Shown here piece after piece: positions 18,107-27,757 of a stretch of 64,000 nucleotides of DNA (positions are counted from its first letter, which is position 1; each line of letters begins with the position of its first letter). The stretch is from contig NZ_CP103807.1 of NCBI RefSeq assembly GCF_029773605.1, positions 1,674,001-1,738,000 on the forward strand. Direction: 5' to 3'. A model generated the notes under the pieces. The model worked only from the letters and a program-made list of their open reading frames with translations. It searched no databases and was not told the origin of the DNA. Origin of the DNA: Actinobacillus genomosp. 2. Lineage in GTDB: Bacteria > Pseudomonadota > Gammaproteobacteria > Enterobacterales > Pasteurellaceae. The position numbers were made by a program, and so were the translations under genes.

Positions 18107-19012
18107 ATGAAACTTGACCCGAATCGCCGTCAATTTTTGAAAAATGCGACCAGAACGGCAGCCGGTATTTGTGGTGTCGGTGTAATTTTTGGCTTACAGC
18201 AACAACAGGCGAATGCTAAAGAGGGCGTAGCACTTCGCCCACCAGGTGCATTACCTGAAAAAGACTTTTTAGCGGCTTGTACTCGTTGTGGTCAATGTGT
18301 GCAGGCTTGTCCGTATGATATGTTGCATTTGGCTAGCCTGATTTCGCCGATGGAAGCTGGTACGCCTTATTTCGTGGCACGTGATAAGCCTTGTGAAATG
18401 TGTGTGGATATTCCTTGTATGAAGGCTTGTCCAAGCGGTGCATTAAGCGAGGAATTAACCGATATCAATGATGCTCGTATGGGATTAGCCGTATTACTTG
18501 ACCACGAAACCTGTTTAAACTGGCAAGGTTTACGTTGCGATGTTTGTTATCGAGTTTGTCCATTAGTCGATAAAGCGATTACGTTAGAACGTATCCACAA
18601 CGACAGAACAAATATTCACGCTAAATTAATTCCGACAGTCCATTCCGATGCTTGCACCGGTTGCGGTAAATGTGAGCAAGCGTGCGTGTTAGAAGAAGCG
18701 GCAATCAAAGTGTTACCGATGGATCTTGCTAAAGGGTTACTCGGCAGACATTACCGCTTAGGTTGGAAAGAAAAACAAAATGCCGGTAAAGCATTATTGG
18801 AAGAGAAACATCCGGACGGTTTACGTCCAGCATTAGATGCACGTATGCCGGAAGGAATGAATGAGCCGACTTACCAATTTATGCAGGTTCAGCCGAATCA
18901 GAAAGTCGCAACACCAAATCGTGCCACTTACGATTATGTACCGAAATCAACCACTGTGCCGGAAGCGGAACATTTCCCTAACTTAGATTTAAACATTAAG
19001 GGGGTAAAATAA
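18107..19012 (+). CDS. napG: quinol dehydrogenase ferredoxin subunit NapG
   Basis: NapG is a periplasmic ferredoxin that works with NapH to pass electrons from ubiquinol or menaquinol toward NapC/NapB. A Tat signal ([16 protein letters not shown]) opens the protein of about 301 residues. Four cluster motifs follow: [43 protein letters not shown] and [11 protein letters not shown]. The frame is open from a TTG at 18062. ATG 18107 has AAGGAA at 6 bases, while ATG 18104 would be at 3 bases, so 18107 is preferred. The stop overlaps the napH start in TAATG. Confidence 0.94.
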   Translation: MKLDPNRRQFLKNATRTAAGICGVGVIFGLQQQQANAKEGVALRPPGALPEKDFLAACTRCGQCVQACPYDMLHLASLISPMEAGTPYFVARDKPCEMCVDIPCMKACPSGALSEELTDINDARMGLAVLLDHETCLNWQGLRCDVCYRVCPLVDKAITLERIHNDRTNIHAKLIPTVHSDACTGCGKCEQACVLEEAAIKVLPMDLAKGLLGRHYRLGWKEKQNAGKALLEEKHPDGLRPALDARMPEGMNEPTYQFMQVQPNQKVATPNRATYDYVPKSTTVPEAEHFPNLDLNIKGVK

Positions 19013-19905
19013 TGGCTGATGTAAAATACGTACCGAATAAACCTAAGGATGCAGGGCTTGAGGCTCGACAAAAATTAGGTTGGTGGCGAGCTTATCGCTT
19101 TCTCATTCTGCGTCGTTTGAGCCAATTAAGTATTATCTTAATGTTTTTAAGCGGACCGCTTTGGAACGTTTGGATCTTAAAAGGTAATTATAGCGGCAGT
19201 ATGTTGTTTGATAGCGTACCAATGAGTGATCCGCTGATGACAGCAGAAAGTTTGGTAACCGGTTATCTACCAGAATGGACGACTATTTTAGGCGCTTTAA
19301 TTATCGTGGCATTTTATGCAATTGTGGCAAGTAAAGCCTTTTGTAGTTGGGTTTGCCCAATGAATATGGTGACTGATACTGCTGCATGGCTAAGACGTAA
19401 ATTAGGGATTCGCCAAAGTGCGAAAATCTCTCGCAATTTACGTTATGCGATTTTAGCGATGATTTTGGTCGGAAGTGCTATCTCGGGAACGTTATTGTGG
19501 GAGTGGATTAACCCGGTTGCTGCATTAGGACGAGTATTTGTTTACGGTTTAGGTGCAACAATATGGTTAGTCGCCGTTATTTTCCTATTTGACTTATTAG
19601 TAGTCGAACACGGTTGGTGCGGACATTTATGCCCAATCGGTGCAACTTATGCCTTGATTGGTGCGAAAAGTGTCGTAAAAGTAAATGTCGTAGATCGTAA
19701 CCGTTGTGACCGCTGTATGGATTGTTACAACGTATGTCCGGAACCTCAAGTATTAAGAGTGCCGTTACACGGTAAACCGGAAGACAGCACCGTTGTACTC
19801 TCGAAAGACTGCATTAGTTGTGGACGTTGTATCGATGTATGTGCAGAGAAGGTCTTTGCTTTTGGTACACGTTTTCAAGGCAGTATTGATGTGAAAAATG
19901 TTTAA
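19012..19905 (+). CDS. napH: quinol dehydrogenase membrane subunit NapH
   Basis: NapH is the membrane partner of NapG in quinol oxidation. The 297-residue protein has four predicted membrane helices (near residues 35, 85, 140 and 185) with CSWVCP and CGHLCP motifs on the cytoplasmic side, followed by two C-terminal [4Fe-4S] motifs, CDRCMDCYNVCP and CISCGRCIDVCAEKV. Its ATG overlaps the napG stop by one base, which indicates translational coupling. A full palindromic repeat follows before napB. Confidence 0.95.
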   Translation: MADVKYVPNKPKDAGLEARQKLGWWRAYRFLILRRLSQLSIILMFLSGPLWNVWILKGNYSGSMLFDSVPMSDPLMTAESLVTGYLPEWTTILGALIIVAFYAIVASKAFCSWVCPMNMVTDTAAWLRRKLGIRQSAKISRNLRYAILAMILVGSAISGTLLWEWINPVAALGRVFVYGLGATIWLVAVIFLFDLLVVEHGWCGHLCPIGATYALIGAKSVVKVNVVDRNRCDRCMDCYNVCPEPQVLRVPLHGKPEDSTVVLSKDCISCGRCIDVCAEKVFAFGTRFQGSIDVKNV

Positions 19906-19912
19906 CAAAACT

Positions 19913-20027
19913 CCCCTCTTTGAAAAAGAGGGGCAGGGGGAGATTTAAAAATCTCAAATTTACAAAAATTTGGCGGAAATTCACCGCTTGTAAAATCTCC
20001 CCTAACCTCTCTTTACTAAAGAGGGGG
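19913..20027. repeat. composite palindromic repeat, full copy 3 with divergent core (napH-napB)
   Basis: The left hairpin CCCCTCTTT-GAA-AAAGAGGGG and right hairpin CTCTCTTT-ACT-AAAGAGGGGG are retained, as are the inner AGGGGGAGATTT and AAATCTCCCCTAAC arms. The core is longer and unlike copies 1 and 2. It contains an uptake-like inverted segment (GGCGGAAATTCACCGCTTG). Confidence 0.8.
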
Positions 20028-20068
20028 ATTTATAACCCTTTTTAATTTTTAAAACGGAGTGATTTAAT

Positions 20069-20494
20069 ATGAGAAAATATCTCGCCCTCTTATTGACCGC
20101 TTTGGCGGGTTTCGCTGTAGCGGAAACGCAAGTGGCAAAAAGTATTGATAGCACGGTGGAAAGTGTTGCCCCTGCTTATACTAATGCACAAAAAGATGCA
20201 GGTAATATTCCTGTGACTTTCCCTCATCAACCACCGCTTGTTCCGCACAGTATTCGTGGTTTACAAGTAACAAAAAATGCTAACCAATGTTTAGGTTGTC
20301 ACAGCCCTGAAGTTGCAGCGACAACCGGTGCGACACGTGTGCCGGCAAGCCACTTTATGGATCGTGACGGCAAGCCGACTGAAGGGACTTCACCACGTCG
20401 TTACTTCTGCCTACAGTGCCACGTACAACAAACGGACGTAAATCCGATTATTCAAAACAAATTTGACACTATCCGTCAAACACAAGCTAAATAA
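20069..20494 (+). CDS. napB: diheme cytochrome c NapB, nitrate reductase small subunit
   Basis: NapB is the periplasmic electron-transfer subunit that forms the NapAB complex. The 141 residues start with a Sec signal peptide cleaved near AVA-ETQ (residues 16-19). Two haem c sites are present: CLGCH at 74-78 and CLQCH at 114-118. Distal histidines are expected among His60 and His95. The signal peptide is partly encoded by an uptake sequence (TTGACCGCTT at about 20085-20094). CGGAG precedes the start. Confidence 0.95.
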   Translation: MRKYLALLLTALAGFAVAETQVAKSIDSTVESVAPAYTNAQKDAGNIPVTFPHQPPLVPHSIRGLQVTKNANQCLGCHSPEVAATTGATRVPASHFMDRDGKPTEGTSPRRYFCLQCHVQQTDVNPIIQNKFDTIRQTQAK

Positions 20495-20505
20495 GGAGAA
20501 CGGTG

Positions 20506-21120
20506 ATGATTAAGAAATTTTGGAACTGGTTCCGTACACCGAGTAAAATGGCTGTTGGTACACTTATTCTCATTTCTGCGATTGGCGGTATTCTTGCGTG
20601 GGGTGGTTTTAATAAGGGTTTAGAATATACCAATACCGAACAATTCTGTTCAGACTGCCATATGAATGACGTAGTACCTGAATATCGTGCTTCGGCTCAC
20701 TATTCAAACCGTAGTGGTGTAAAAGCAATCTGTTCAGACTGTCACGTACCACATGAGTTTCTTGATAAATGGAAACGTAAAATTATTGCTTCAAAAGAGG
20801 TGTATGCACACTTTACCGGTAAAGTGGATACCAAAGAAAAATTTGAAGCACACCGTTTAGAAATGGCGGAACGTGAATGGGCACGTATGAAAGCTAATAA
20901 TTCTCAAGAGTGCCGTAACTGTCATAACTTTGAAGATATGGACTTTACTCAACAGAAAACCGTGGCACAACAAATGCACGCAATGGCACAAGAGCAAGGC
21001 AAAACCTGTATCGACTGTCATAAAGGTATTGCACACAACCTTCCGCATATGGAAAAAGTTCAAAAAAGCTTTATTCCTGAAGATATGTTGAAAAAAGAAC
21101 AAAAAACCGAAGGTAAATAA
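20506..21120 (+). CDS. napC: membrane-anchored tetraheme cytochrome c NapC
   Basis: NapC is a NapC/NirT-family quinol dehydrogenase that feeds electrons to NapB. A single N-terminal membrane anchor (about residues 15-35) is followed by four CXXCH haem sites: CSDCH, CSDCH, CRNCH and CIDCH. The length is 204 residues from ATG 20506, which has AAGGAG 7 bases upstream; the GTG at 20503 is less well spaced. It is the last gene of the operon. napE is absent, and no ccm cytochrome maturation genes are nearby. Confidence 0.95.
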   Translation: MIKKFWNWFRTPSKMAVGTLILISAIGGILAWGGFNKGLEYTNTEQFCSDCHMNDVVPEYRASAHYSNRSGVKAICSDCHVPHEFLDKWKRKIIASKEVYAHFTGKVDTKEKFEAHRLEMAEREWARMKANNSQECRNCHNFEDMDFTQQKTVAQQMHAMAQEQGKTCIDCHKGIAHNLPHMEKVQKSFIPEDMLKKEQKTEGK

Positions 21121-21130
21121 ATCTAAAACA

Positions 21131-21163
21131 AAGAGCTGAAGTAAATACTTCAGCTCTTTTTTT
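21131..21163 (+). terminator. rho-independent terminator of the nap operon
   Basis: AAGAGCTGAAGTA (21131-21143) and TACTTCAGCTCTT (21146-21158) form a 13-bp stem with a very short loop, followed by T residues. It also faces the convergent DUF406 gene. Confidence 0.9.
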
Positions 21164-21177
21164 ATCTAAAGATCGAA

Positions 21178-21471
21178 TTACCTAACAGCCATTTGGAATA
21201 AAACCACTTCCGCCTGACAACTAAATTCAATCTGCATTTGCATTAAAAAACCGTCTTCAATCGGGCTAATACTGTGCTGAATTGTACAGGCTTCAGTTTC
21301 CACCGATTTTGCTTTTTCCGTGAAAAATTTGACCGCTTGTTGTGCTTGATCTTCGCTGTCGTAGACTGCCTCAAAAGCAATTTGGCGATCGCTATTATCT
21401 AGCATTGAATCGCCTTTCAGTTTACACATATTATGGGCTTCTGCCGCTTTTTGTTGCATCGTTTTGTGCAT
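21178..21471 (-). CDS. DUF406 family protein (YfcZ/YiiS-like)
   Basis: This 97-residue cytoplasmic protein matches the DUF406 family (E. coli YfcZ and YiiS). The conserved central segment AFEAVYDSEDQAQQAVKFF and the closing MQIEFSCQAEVVLFQMAVR are typical. The function is not known. An AGAGAG ribosome site lies before the ATG. It is 16 bases downstream of the flavin oxidoreductase on the same strand and may share its transcript. An uptake sequence (TTGACCGCTTGT) lies inside the gene. Confidence 0.85.
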   Translation of the reverse strand: MHKTMQQKAAEAHNMCKLKGDSMLDNSDRQIAFEAVYDSEDQAQQAVKFFTEKAKSVETEACTIQHSISPIEDGFLMQMQIEFSCQAEVVLFQMAVR

Positions 21472-21487
21472 AAATATCTCTCTATTG

Positions 21488-22627
21488 TTATCTATCTAAC
21501 GGTTGCCAATCTTGACCTTTTACCGGTGGTAACCAAGCGCCACCTTGTACAGATAAATCCCATAAAATACCGTGGATACCATATTGATCCGCTTTATTCG
21601 GATCTAATTCGGTTACGATTTCCGCTTCACGGCCCTGTTTGATTAAAGTGGCAATAGCTGGGTTAATCATTACGGTTTTACCCAATGCAATAAATTCTGC
21701 CCAACCGGTATTAAACGCTTGTGCAATTTGCTCCGCAGAGAATAAGTTACCGACACCGATAAGTGGTAATTTACCGGCGATACGTTCGTGAATTAATTGC
21801 ATACGGCTAAGATTCATATCAGCACCACGGCGTGCGTGTTTATAGAAATCCCATAATGAGATATGTAAATATTGCAATGGTTTGGCTGTAAGTGCATCAA
21901 TTAACGCAAGAGTATCTTCCATCGTTAGACCTAACTCTTCCGGTTCTTCCGGCGAGAAGCGATAACCGATAATAAAATCCGATTTTGCCGCTTTTTGTTT
22001 TTCAGCAACCACTGCATCTACCACCGCTAATGGGAAACGCATACGTTTTTCACGTGAACCGCCCCATTCATCTTCACGACGATTAGAATGACCGGAATAG
22101 AACTGCTGAATTAAATAGTTATTCGCACCGTGAATTTCCACTCCATCAAAACCTGCTTCAATCGCTAATGCGGTGGCATTGGCAAACGCAGCAATTAATG
22201 ATTCGATTTCAGCCACGGTTGCCGCACGTGTACCGGTTTCTTCATCGGCACTTGCTGAGATTTTATCTTTACCGTTCAGTAGCTCGGTTAATGCTAATTT
22301 ACCGCCATGATGAATTTGTAGAATTGCCTTCGCACCTTGTGCTTTAATCAGATCGGCGGTTTTTTTCAAACTTGGTAATTGATCGGTATGAATTGCTTCC
22401 GGCTGACCGTGGAATGCTTTACCACCGTCTTGTACCAAGGTAGCGGCTAAAATAAACATCCCGATATCACCGGCACGGTTTTCGATAAATTTCTGTTCAT
22501 TTTGACCTAAAGTCCCATCTGGATTTGAACCGAAGTGTGTCATCGGCGCAACGACTAAACGGTTTTTAATCTCAACGCCGTTATTTAATTGATAGCTTTC
22601 AAATAATGGGGAAAATTTAGGATTCAT
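21488..22627 (-). CDS. NADH-dependent flavin oxidoreductase (Old Yellow Enzyme family)
   Basis: The 379-residue protein is a TIM-barrel FMN enzyme of the Old Yellow Enzyme/YqiG type. Visible family features are APMTHFG near residue 28, the substrate-site histidine/asparagine pair in EIHGANNYLIQQF near 165, NRREDEWGGSREKR near 182 and a phosphate-binding GVGNLFSAEQI near 296. Members reduce activated C=C bonds using NAD(P)H; the natural substrate is unknown. AGAAGGAAAG precedes the ATG. The aldo/keto reductase gene lies divergently upstream. Confidence 0.88.
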   Translation of the reverse strand: MNPKFSPLFESYQLNNGVEIKNRLVVAPMTHFGSNPDGTLGQNEQKFIENRAGDIGMFILAATLVQDGGKAFHGQPEAIHTDQLPSLKKTADLIKAQGAKAILQIHHGGKLALTELLNGKDKISASADEETGTRAATVAEIESLIAAFANATALAIEAGFDGVEIHGANNYLIQQFYSGHSNRREDEWGGSREKRMRFPLAVVDAVVAEKQKAAKSDFIIGYRFSPEEPEELGLTMEDTLALIDALTAKPLQYLHISLWDFYKHARRGADMNLSRMQLIHERIAGKLPLIGVGNLFSAEQIAQAFNTGWAEFIALGKTVMINPAIATLIKQGREAEIVTELDPNKADQYGIHGILWDLSVQGGAWLPPVKGQDWQPLDR

Positions 22628-22744
22628 TTTGCTTTCCTTCTAGTTAATAAAATGGAATTAATAAAGTTTGTGTAAAAAATAGATCATAGTCCAAATAGGA
22701 GTAAAATCCAAATAACGAATGAAACTTACCCATAAGGAGTGAAT

Positions 22745-23647
22745 ATGCAACACGTTAATCTCAGCCCGACACTGACCTTTAGTCGTCTTATCCAAGGCTT
22801 TTGGCGTTTGGATAAATGGCAGCAGACACCACAACAAACTTTAGCCTTTATGGAACAATTATTGGAACTTGGTATTGATACCTTTGATCATGCGGCTTGT
22901 TACGGCGGTTTTACGACCGAGGAATCTTTCGGTAAAGCCTTAGCGTTAAAAAAATCGTTACGTGACAAAATGACCTTAGTGACCAAATGCGGTATTTTGT
23001 ACCCTAATAAAGTCCTACCGGAAATGAAAAGTCACCATTACGATAACAGCTATCGGCATATTATTTGGTCAGCGGAACGTTCTCTGCAAAAATTACATAC
23101 GGAACAACTTGATTTATTATTGATTCACCGCCTTTCGCCTTGTGCTGATCCGGAGCAAATTGCGAAAGCGTTTGAACAACTTTATCAGGAAGGTAAAGTG
23201 AAGCATTTCGGGGTATCCAATTATACGCCGGCTAAATTCTCAATGTTGCAATCTTATGTTAATCAACCGTTAGTGACCAACCAAATCGAAATTTCACCGT
23301 TACATTTAAAACCATTTGATGACGGTAGTTTAGATTTCTTGCTAGAAAAACGGATTAAACCGATGGCATGGTCACCGTTTGCTGGTGGACGTTTATTTGA
23401 TCCGTTAGACGAAAGAGGCGTAAGAGTTTCGCAAGCCTTACTGGAAATCGGCGAACAAAAAGGCGAAAGCCGTTTAGAAGTATTGGCATTGGCTTGGTTA
23501 TTGGCACATCCGGCAAAAATTATGCCGATTTTAGGTTCGGGTAAAATTGAACGAGTACGTAGTGCAAGCGATGCGTTGCAGCTTTCGTTTAGTGAAGAAG
23601 AGTGGATTAAAGTTTATGTCGCCGCCCAAGGCTTTGATATTCCGTAG
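22745..23647 (+). CDS. aldo/keto reductase (YdhF-like)
   Basis: The 300-residue protein is a TIM-barrel aldo/keto reductase close to E. coli YdhF. The family catalytic positions can be seen: the FDHAACYGGF segment near residue 49 supplies Asp and Tyr, a Lys lies in TLVTKCGI near 81, and LLIHRLSP near 120 supplies His. NADPH-binding LGSGKIERV lies near the C-terminus. ATG 22745 is chosen over GTG 22739 because AAGGAG lies 5 bases upstream of it and overlaps the GTG. Substrate unknown. It diverges from the flavin oxidoreductase gene. Confidence 0.88.
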   Translation: MQHVNLSPTLTFSRLIQGFWRLDKWQQTPQQTLAFMEQLLELGIDTFDHAACYGGFTTEESFGKALALKKSLRDKMTLVTKCGILYPNKVLPEMKSHHYDNSYRHIIWSAERSLQKLHTEQLDLLLIHRLSPCADPEQIAKAFEQLYQEGKVKHFGVSNYTPAKFSMLQSYVNQPLVTNQIEISPLHLKPFDDGSLDFLLEKRIKPMAWSPFAGGRLFDPLDERGVRVSQALLEIGEQKGESRLEVLALAWLLAHPAKIMPILGSGKIERVRSASDALQLSFSEEEWIKVYVAAQGFDIP

Positions 23648-23652
23648 ATAAG

Positions 23653-23697
23653 CAAGCGGTCGGATTTTGTGAATTTTTAGCAAAATCCGACCGCTTG
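23653..23697. terminator. bidirectional terminator made of a perfect uptake-sequence pair
   Basis: CAAGCGGTCGGATTTTG (23653-23669) and CAAAATCCGACCGCTTG (23681-23697) form a perfect 17-bp stem with an 11-base loop between two convergent genes. Confidence 0.85.
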
Positions 23698-23700
23698 AAA

Positions 23701-25476
23701 TTATTTATACATCGATTCAATCTGCTTACGATAACGTTCTAAAATCACTTTTCGGCGTAATTTTAACGTCGGTGTAATTTCTTCCATTTTTACACTGAAT
23801 GCTTGCGGTAGCAGGGTAAATTTCTTGATTTGTTCAAAGTGTGCCAACTCTTTTTGTAATTCATTGATACGCTTTTCAAATAACTGCACAATTTCCGAAT
23901 GTTTAACCAATTCCATCCGGTCTTGATATTTAATATTTAGCTGTTTAGCGTATTCTTCGAGGCTTTCAAAACACGGTACGATTAAAGCGGACACATATTT
24001 TTTCGCATCGGCAATAATCGCAATTTGCTCGATAAATTTATCTTTACCGATTTTGCCTTCGATATATTGTGGTGCAATATATTTGCCGTTTGAAGTTTTC
24101 ATTAGTTCTTTGATTCGGTCAGTAATATATAAATTACCTTGTGCATCAAATTCGCCGGCATCACCAGTTTTTAAGAAGCCGTCTTCGGTAAAGGCAAGTG
24201 CAGTTTCTTCCGGGCGTTTATAGTAGCCTCGCATCACCATTCCGCCACGGACGAGAATCTCATTATTTTCACCGATTTTTACTTCAGCATTTGGCATTAA
24301 ACGACCGATTGAGTTTGGTTCAAATTGGTCATCCGCCCAACAAGAAACGGTGGCAGTCGTCTCAGTCATACCATAACCCAATTTGATATTCACACCGATA
24401 GCTTGGAAAAATTTCCCAATGGTAGGTTCTAATTTTGCACCACCACACGGCATCATACGGATTCGTCCGCCTAATAAGGCACGTAATTTATTTAATACCA
24501 ATTTATCTGCTAATTTATAAGATAACGTATTTTTCTGTTTTTTCTCACCAACGGAAATCGCCCATTTGAATAATGATCGGCGGTGAATCGGAGCTTTATT
24601 CACTTTATCCCAAATCGCACTATACATTTTTTCATATAAACGAGGCACGGCACACATTAAAGTCGGTTTTACTTCATTTAACGCATTACGTACTTCATTG
24701 GTATCTTCCAAATAACACACCGTTGCACCACGATAAAGGACATAAGCCACCCAAGCTCGTTCAAAAATATGTGAAAACGGCAGGAAAGATAACGATACAT
24801 CATTTTCATCAATTTGTGGCAAGGCTAAATCGTGGGCGTGTAGCTGATGTGCAATATTGGCATAATCCAACATTACCCCTTTAGGCTCACCGGTCGTTCC
24901 GGAGGTATAAATGAGAGTAAATAAATCTGATAGATTTTTATCAGCAAGACGTTGATTTAGTTCCGCTTGCTTGTCTTGAGCAGCATAGGCAAGAAAATCC
25001 TGCCAGTTCTCGACTTTGGTATGTGCAAGCGATCGAATTTGATCAATTTCTTGCGATTTCATACAGACAATTTTTTCAAGCAATGGACAGTTATCCGCGA
25101 CTTCTAATGCCGCTTCCAGCTGTTCGTGATCCCCCACAAATAGAATACGAATATCCGCATGATTAAGGATAAATTCCGCTTGTTTAGCCGTATTGGTTGC
25201 ATAAATCGGCACGGTTACCGCTCGGATTTGCAATGTACCAAAATCGGCAATGGTCCATTGCGGCATATTATGTGAAAAAATGGCTATTTTTTGTTGTACA
25301 TCAATACCGTGTGCTAATAAAGCCAATGAGAATTGATCGACAGATTGTTGAAAAGATTGCCACGAAATATCTTGCCAAATGTTTTGTGATTTATAACGTA
25401 AAGCGGTATTAGGAGCTAACTGTTCAGCACGTTGGCGTACTTGGTCAATAAGGTGGTAGTTTGGTTGATGAGTCAT
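23701..25476 (-). CDS. AMP-dependent long-chain acyl-CoA synthetase family protein
   Basis: This 591-residue protein belongs to the acyl-CoA synthetase (FadD15/FAA1-like) group. The AMP-binding P-loop [16 protein letters not shown] lies near residue 190, [14 protein letters not shown] near 374 and the [20 protein letters not shown] hinge region near 450. Members activate fatty acids with ATP and CoA. Pasteurellaceae mostly do not degrade fatty acids, so the likely role is uptake and re-use of exogenous fatty acids in membrane lipids. The ribosome site is weak. The gene is flanked by hairpins on both sides and stands alone. Confidence 0.88.
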   Translation of the reverse strand: MTHQPNYHLIDQVRQRAEQLAPNTALRYKSQNIWQDISWQSFQQSVDQFSLALLAHGIDVQQKIAIFSHNMPQWTIADFGTLQIRAVTVPIYATNTAKQAEFILNHADIRILFVGDHEQLEAALEVADNCPLLEKIVCMKSQEIDQIRSLAHTKVENWQDFLAYAAQDKQAELNQRLADKNLSDLFTLIYTSGTTGEPKGVMLDYANIAHQLHAHDLALPQIDENDVSLSFLPFSHIFERAWVAYVLYRGATVCYLEDTNEVRNALNEVKPTLMCAVPRLYEKMYSAIWDKVNKAPIHRRSLFKWAISVGEKKQKNTLSYKLADKLVLNKLRALLGGRIRMMPCGGAKLEPTIGKFFQAIGVNIKLGYGMTETTATVSCWADDQFEPNSIGRLMPNAEVKIGENNEILVRGGMVMRGYYKRPEETALAFTEDGFLKTGDAGEFDAQGNLYITDRIKELMKTSNGKYIAPQYIEGKIGKDKFIEQIAIIADAKKYVSALIVPCFESLEEYAKQLNIKYQDRMELVKHSEIVQLFEKRINELQKELAHFEQIKKFTLLPQAFSVKMEEITPTLKLRRKVILERYRKQIESMYK

Positions 25477-25592
25477 ATTAAGTTATTCATTATTATTTCA
25501 GCTTACAACTGTTCGCTAATATAAAATGGAATACGTAAAAATGCCAGTAATTTGTGTACAGTTGTACGCTGAAATAGAGCGTTTGCTCAAAA

Positions 25593-25650
25593 ATAAAGCG
25601 GTCAAAATTAAATGGAAATTTGCAATTTTTCCAACTATTTTGACCGCTAT
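25593..25650. repeat. inverted uptake-sequence pair (mqo terminator)
   Basis: ATAAAGCGGTCAAAAT (25593-25608) pairs with ATTTTGACCGCTAT (25637-25650). It lies immediately after mqo on the minus strand. Confidence 0.75.
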
Positions 25651-25654
25651 TTGA

Positions 25655-27130
25655 TTAGTTGGAGAGAGCCAATGTGTTATCTACCGTTTGTTTTATCTCA
25701 GCATATAATTCCGGCTCGTTACGTAACGATTTTCCGTAAGATGGAAGCATTTGGCTGAGTTTTGTTTGCCATTGAGGAAGCTCGTCCGCAAAACAAGATA
25801 GCAAGACATCCAACATTGCTTTTACTGAAGTTGACGCACCAGGAGAAGCACCGAGTAATGCAGCAAGTGAACCGTCTTCCGCACGAATAATTTCTGTTCC
25901 GAAACGCATTTCACCGCTTTTAATCACTTGTACCCTTTGTCCAGCAACTAATAAATCCCAATCTTCGTCTTTCGCATTCGGCACAAATTCTCGTAAATCC
26001 GCCATACGCTGTGATTTGGTTAACATTGCTTGCTTCATTAAATAATGAGCAAGTGGTAAGTTTTTGATACCAGCTTTTGTCACGGAATAAAAATTGCTCG
26101 GTTTAACCGAAGTTGGAAGATCTAAAATACTGCCTTGTTTGAGGAATTTTAACGTAAAACCGGCAAAAGGTCCGAATAACAGCGTTTTTTTACCTTCGAT
26201 AAAACGAGTATCCAAATGGGGAACGGACATAGGCGGAGCGCCTAATTTAGCTTTACCGTAAACTTTCGCATTATGCTTGGCGATCACATCAGGATTCTTA
26301 CAGACCATAAATAAACCGCTGACCGGAAAACCGCCAACATTTTTGCCGTCTGTAATACCGGATTTTTGTAAGAGAGGCAAAGCACCTCCGCCACAGCCGA
26401 TAAAAATAAATTTACTGCGATGAATACGCTGTTGACCGTTTGGATCAACGACGGTTAATTGCCATTCATTGTTATGCAAACGCTGAATATTTTTAACTGT
26501 ATGATTTAAGTTCAGTTCTGCTTGATGATCAACAAGATAATTAAATAATTTTCGAGTAAGTTCGCCAAAGTTCACATCTGTACCATATGGAATATAACTT
26601 GCTGCGAGTTTTTCATCGGCAGAGCGATTTTGCATCATTAAGGGAATCCAGCGTGCAAGTTGCTGATGATCTTGACTGAATTGCATATCGGCAAATAAAT
26701 GATTTTGAGATAAGTTTTGATAGCGTTTTTGTAAAAACGAAATATTTTGCTCGCCTTGTACAAAGCTGATATGCGGAATACGATGAATAAATGCTTGCGG
26801 ATTCTCGATTTTGCCCGTATTGACTAAATAGCTCCATAATTGTAATGAAAGCTGAAAATCTTCACAGATCTTAATCGCACGCTCAACCGAAACTTCGCCG
26901 TTGGCTTTTTGTTCGGTATAGTTTAATTCACATAATGCAGAATGACCCGTGCCGGCATTATTCCATTCATTTGAACTCTCTAAGCCGACCGCAGAGAGTT
27001 TTTCAAAAATCGTAAGACTTTTTTGAGGGGCTAATTCGGTTAAAAATGCCCCTAAAGTGCCACTCATAATCCCTGCACCAATTAGTGTTACATCTGAATA
27101 ACTTTCTAAAGCAGAGCCTGATTTTTGCAT
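25655..27130 (-). CDS. mqo: malate:quinone oxidoreductase
   Basis: Mqo is a peripheral membrane FAD enzyme that oxidises malate to oxaloacetate and reduces quinone. The 491 residues show the FAD-binding [14 protein letters not shown] at about 14-27, [18 protein letters not shown] near 54 and a C-terminal [10 protein letters not shown] motif near 446, all typical of Mqo. The start is preceded by AAAGGT. A CRP site at -41.5 from a TATAAT box lies directly upstream, so expression should rise when preferred sugars are lacking. Confidence 0.96.
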   Translation of the reverse strand: MQKSGSALESYSDVTLIGAGIMSGTLGAFLTELAPQKSLTIFEKLSAVGLESSNEWNNAGTGHSALCELNYTEQKANGEVSVERAIKICEDFQLSLQLWSYLVNTGKIENPQAFIHRIPHISFVQGEQNISFLQKRYQNLSQNHLFADMQFSQDHQQLARWIPLMMQNRSADEKLAASYIPYGTDVNFGELTRKLFNYLVDHQAELNLNHTVKNIQRLHNNEWQLTVVDPNGQQRIHRSKFIFIGCGGGALPLLQKSGITDGKNVGGFPVSGLFMVCKNPDVIAKHNAKVYGKAKLGAPPMSVPHLDTRFIEGKKTLLFGPFAGFTLKFLKQGSILDLPTSVKPSNFYSVTKAGIKNLPLAHYLMKQAMLTKSQRMADLREFVPNAKDEDWDLLVAGQRVQVIKSGEMRFGTEIIRAEDGSLAALLGASPGASTSVKAMLDVLLSCFADELPQWQTKLSQMLPSYGKSLRNEPELYAEIKQTVDNTLALSN

Positions 27131-27167
27131 ATCATTACCTTTTATTCATTTGTTAATTTTTTGTGAA

Positions 27168-27213
27168 ATTATACCGTGAATAAGGTAACTGTAATGTGAA
27201 CTAGATCACATTT
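27168..27213 (-). promoter_or_regulatory. CRP-activated promoter of mqo
   Basis: AATGTGAACTAGATCACATTT (27193-27213) contains a perfect TGTGA-N6-TCACA CRP site (27195-27210). On the minus strand TATAAT lies at 27173-27168. The CRP centre is then about 41.5 bases before the predicted start, the classic class II arrangement. Confidence 0.8.
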
Positions 27214-27237
27214 CTTTAATGATTAGCAAATTTGAGT

Positions 27238-27651
27238 CTATTTGTAACGCCCTTTAAAAGCATTGATGGCAGCTAGCAGGAAGAATAGACCGAATAAGAA
27301 ATCGCCGAAACCGTAGCTGGCGAAGAAACTAAACATAATCATGGATTGCCCGGCTAAAATATCTAATTTCTCTGGGGTAGTAGCAAGCCAATAGAGCCAT
27401 GCAGCGGCATAAAGCATTTTTTCGATAAAAAAGACAATGACTAAATAAGGCACTTTCCAAAAGGATCTCGCAACAGATAAATAAGCAAGTCCCCATAAAA
27501 TAATGGCAATTTGTCCTAACCACGAAAATACGACGGGGTCATTTTCCATTAACGTTGGATCGGTAAAAAATTGGGTAAAGCCTAAAATACCGACTAAGTT
27601 ATATATACCGGCTAAAATAAATCCTTGTGTCGAAGATCGTTGGTTTAACAT
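27238..27651 (-). CDS. uncharacterised four-helix membrane protein
   Basis: I do not recognise a named family for this 137-residue protein. It has about four hydrophobic helices (near residues 10-28, 42-60, 66-88 and 106-130), few charged residues, and a basic tail FKGRYK. A TGGAG ribosome site precedes the ATG. It diverges from the PACE transporter gene at 27758 with about 106 bases between them, and ends 25 bases before the CRP site of mqo. Integral inner membrane location is clear; the function is not. Confidence 0.7.
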   Translation of the reverse strand: MLNQRSSTQGFILAGIYNLVGILGFTQFFTDPTLMENDPVVFSWLGQIAIILWGLAYLSVARSFWKVPYLVIVFFIEKMLYAAAWLYWLATTPEKLDILAGQSMIMFSFFASYGFGDFLFGLFFLLAAINAFKGRYK

Positions 27652-27757
27652 TAAAATTTCTCCATAAAATAGTTTATTTTATTCAGTATAATCTATTTTT
27701 TATTAAAAAGTTATACACTTATCCTTAAGTGAATATGAATTAGGTAGGATTGTCATT

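Noticed and set aside
15014-20027. CRISPR-like array in the nap region because of regular repeats
   Set aside because: The repeats are kilobases apart with genes between them, are palindromic at 90-115 bases, and there are no spacers or cas genes.
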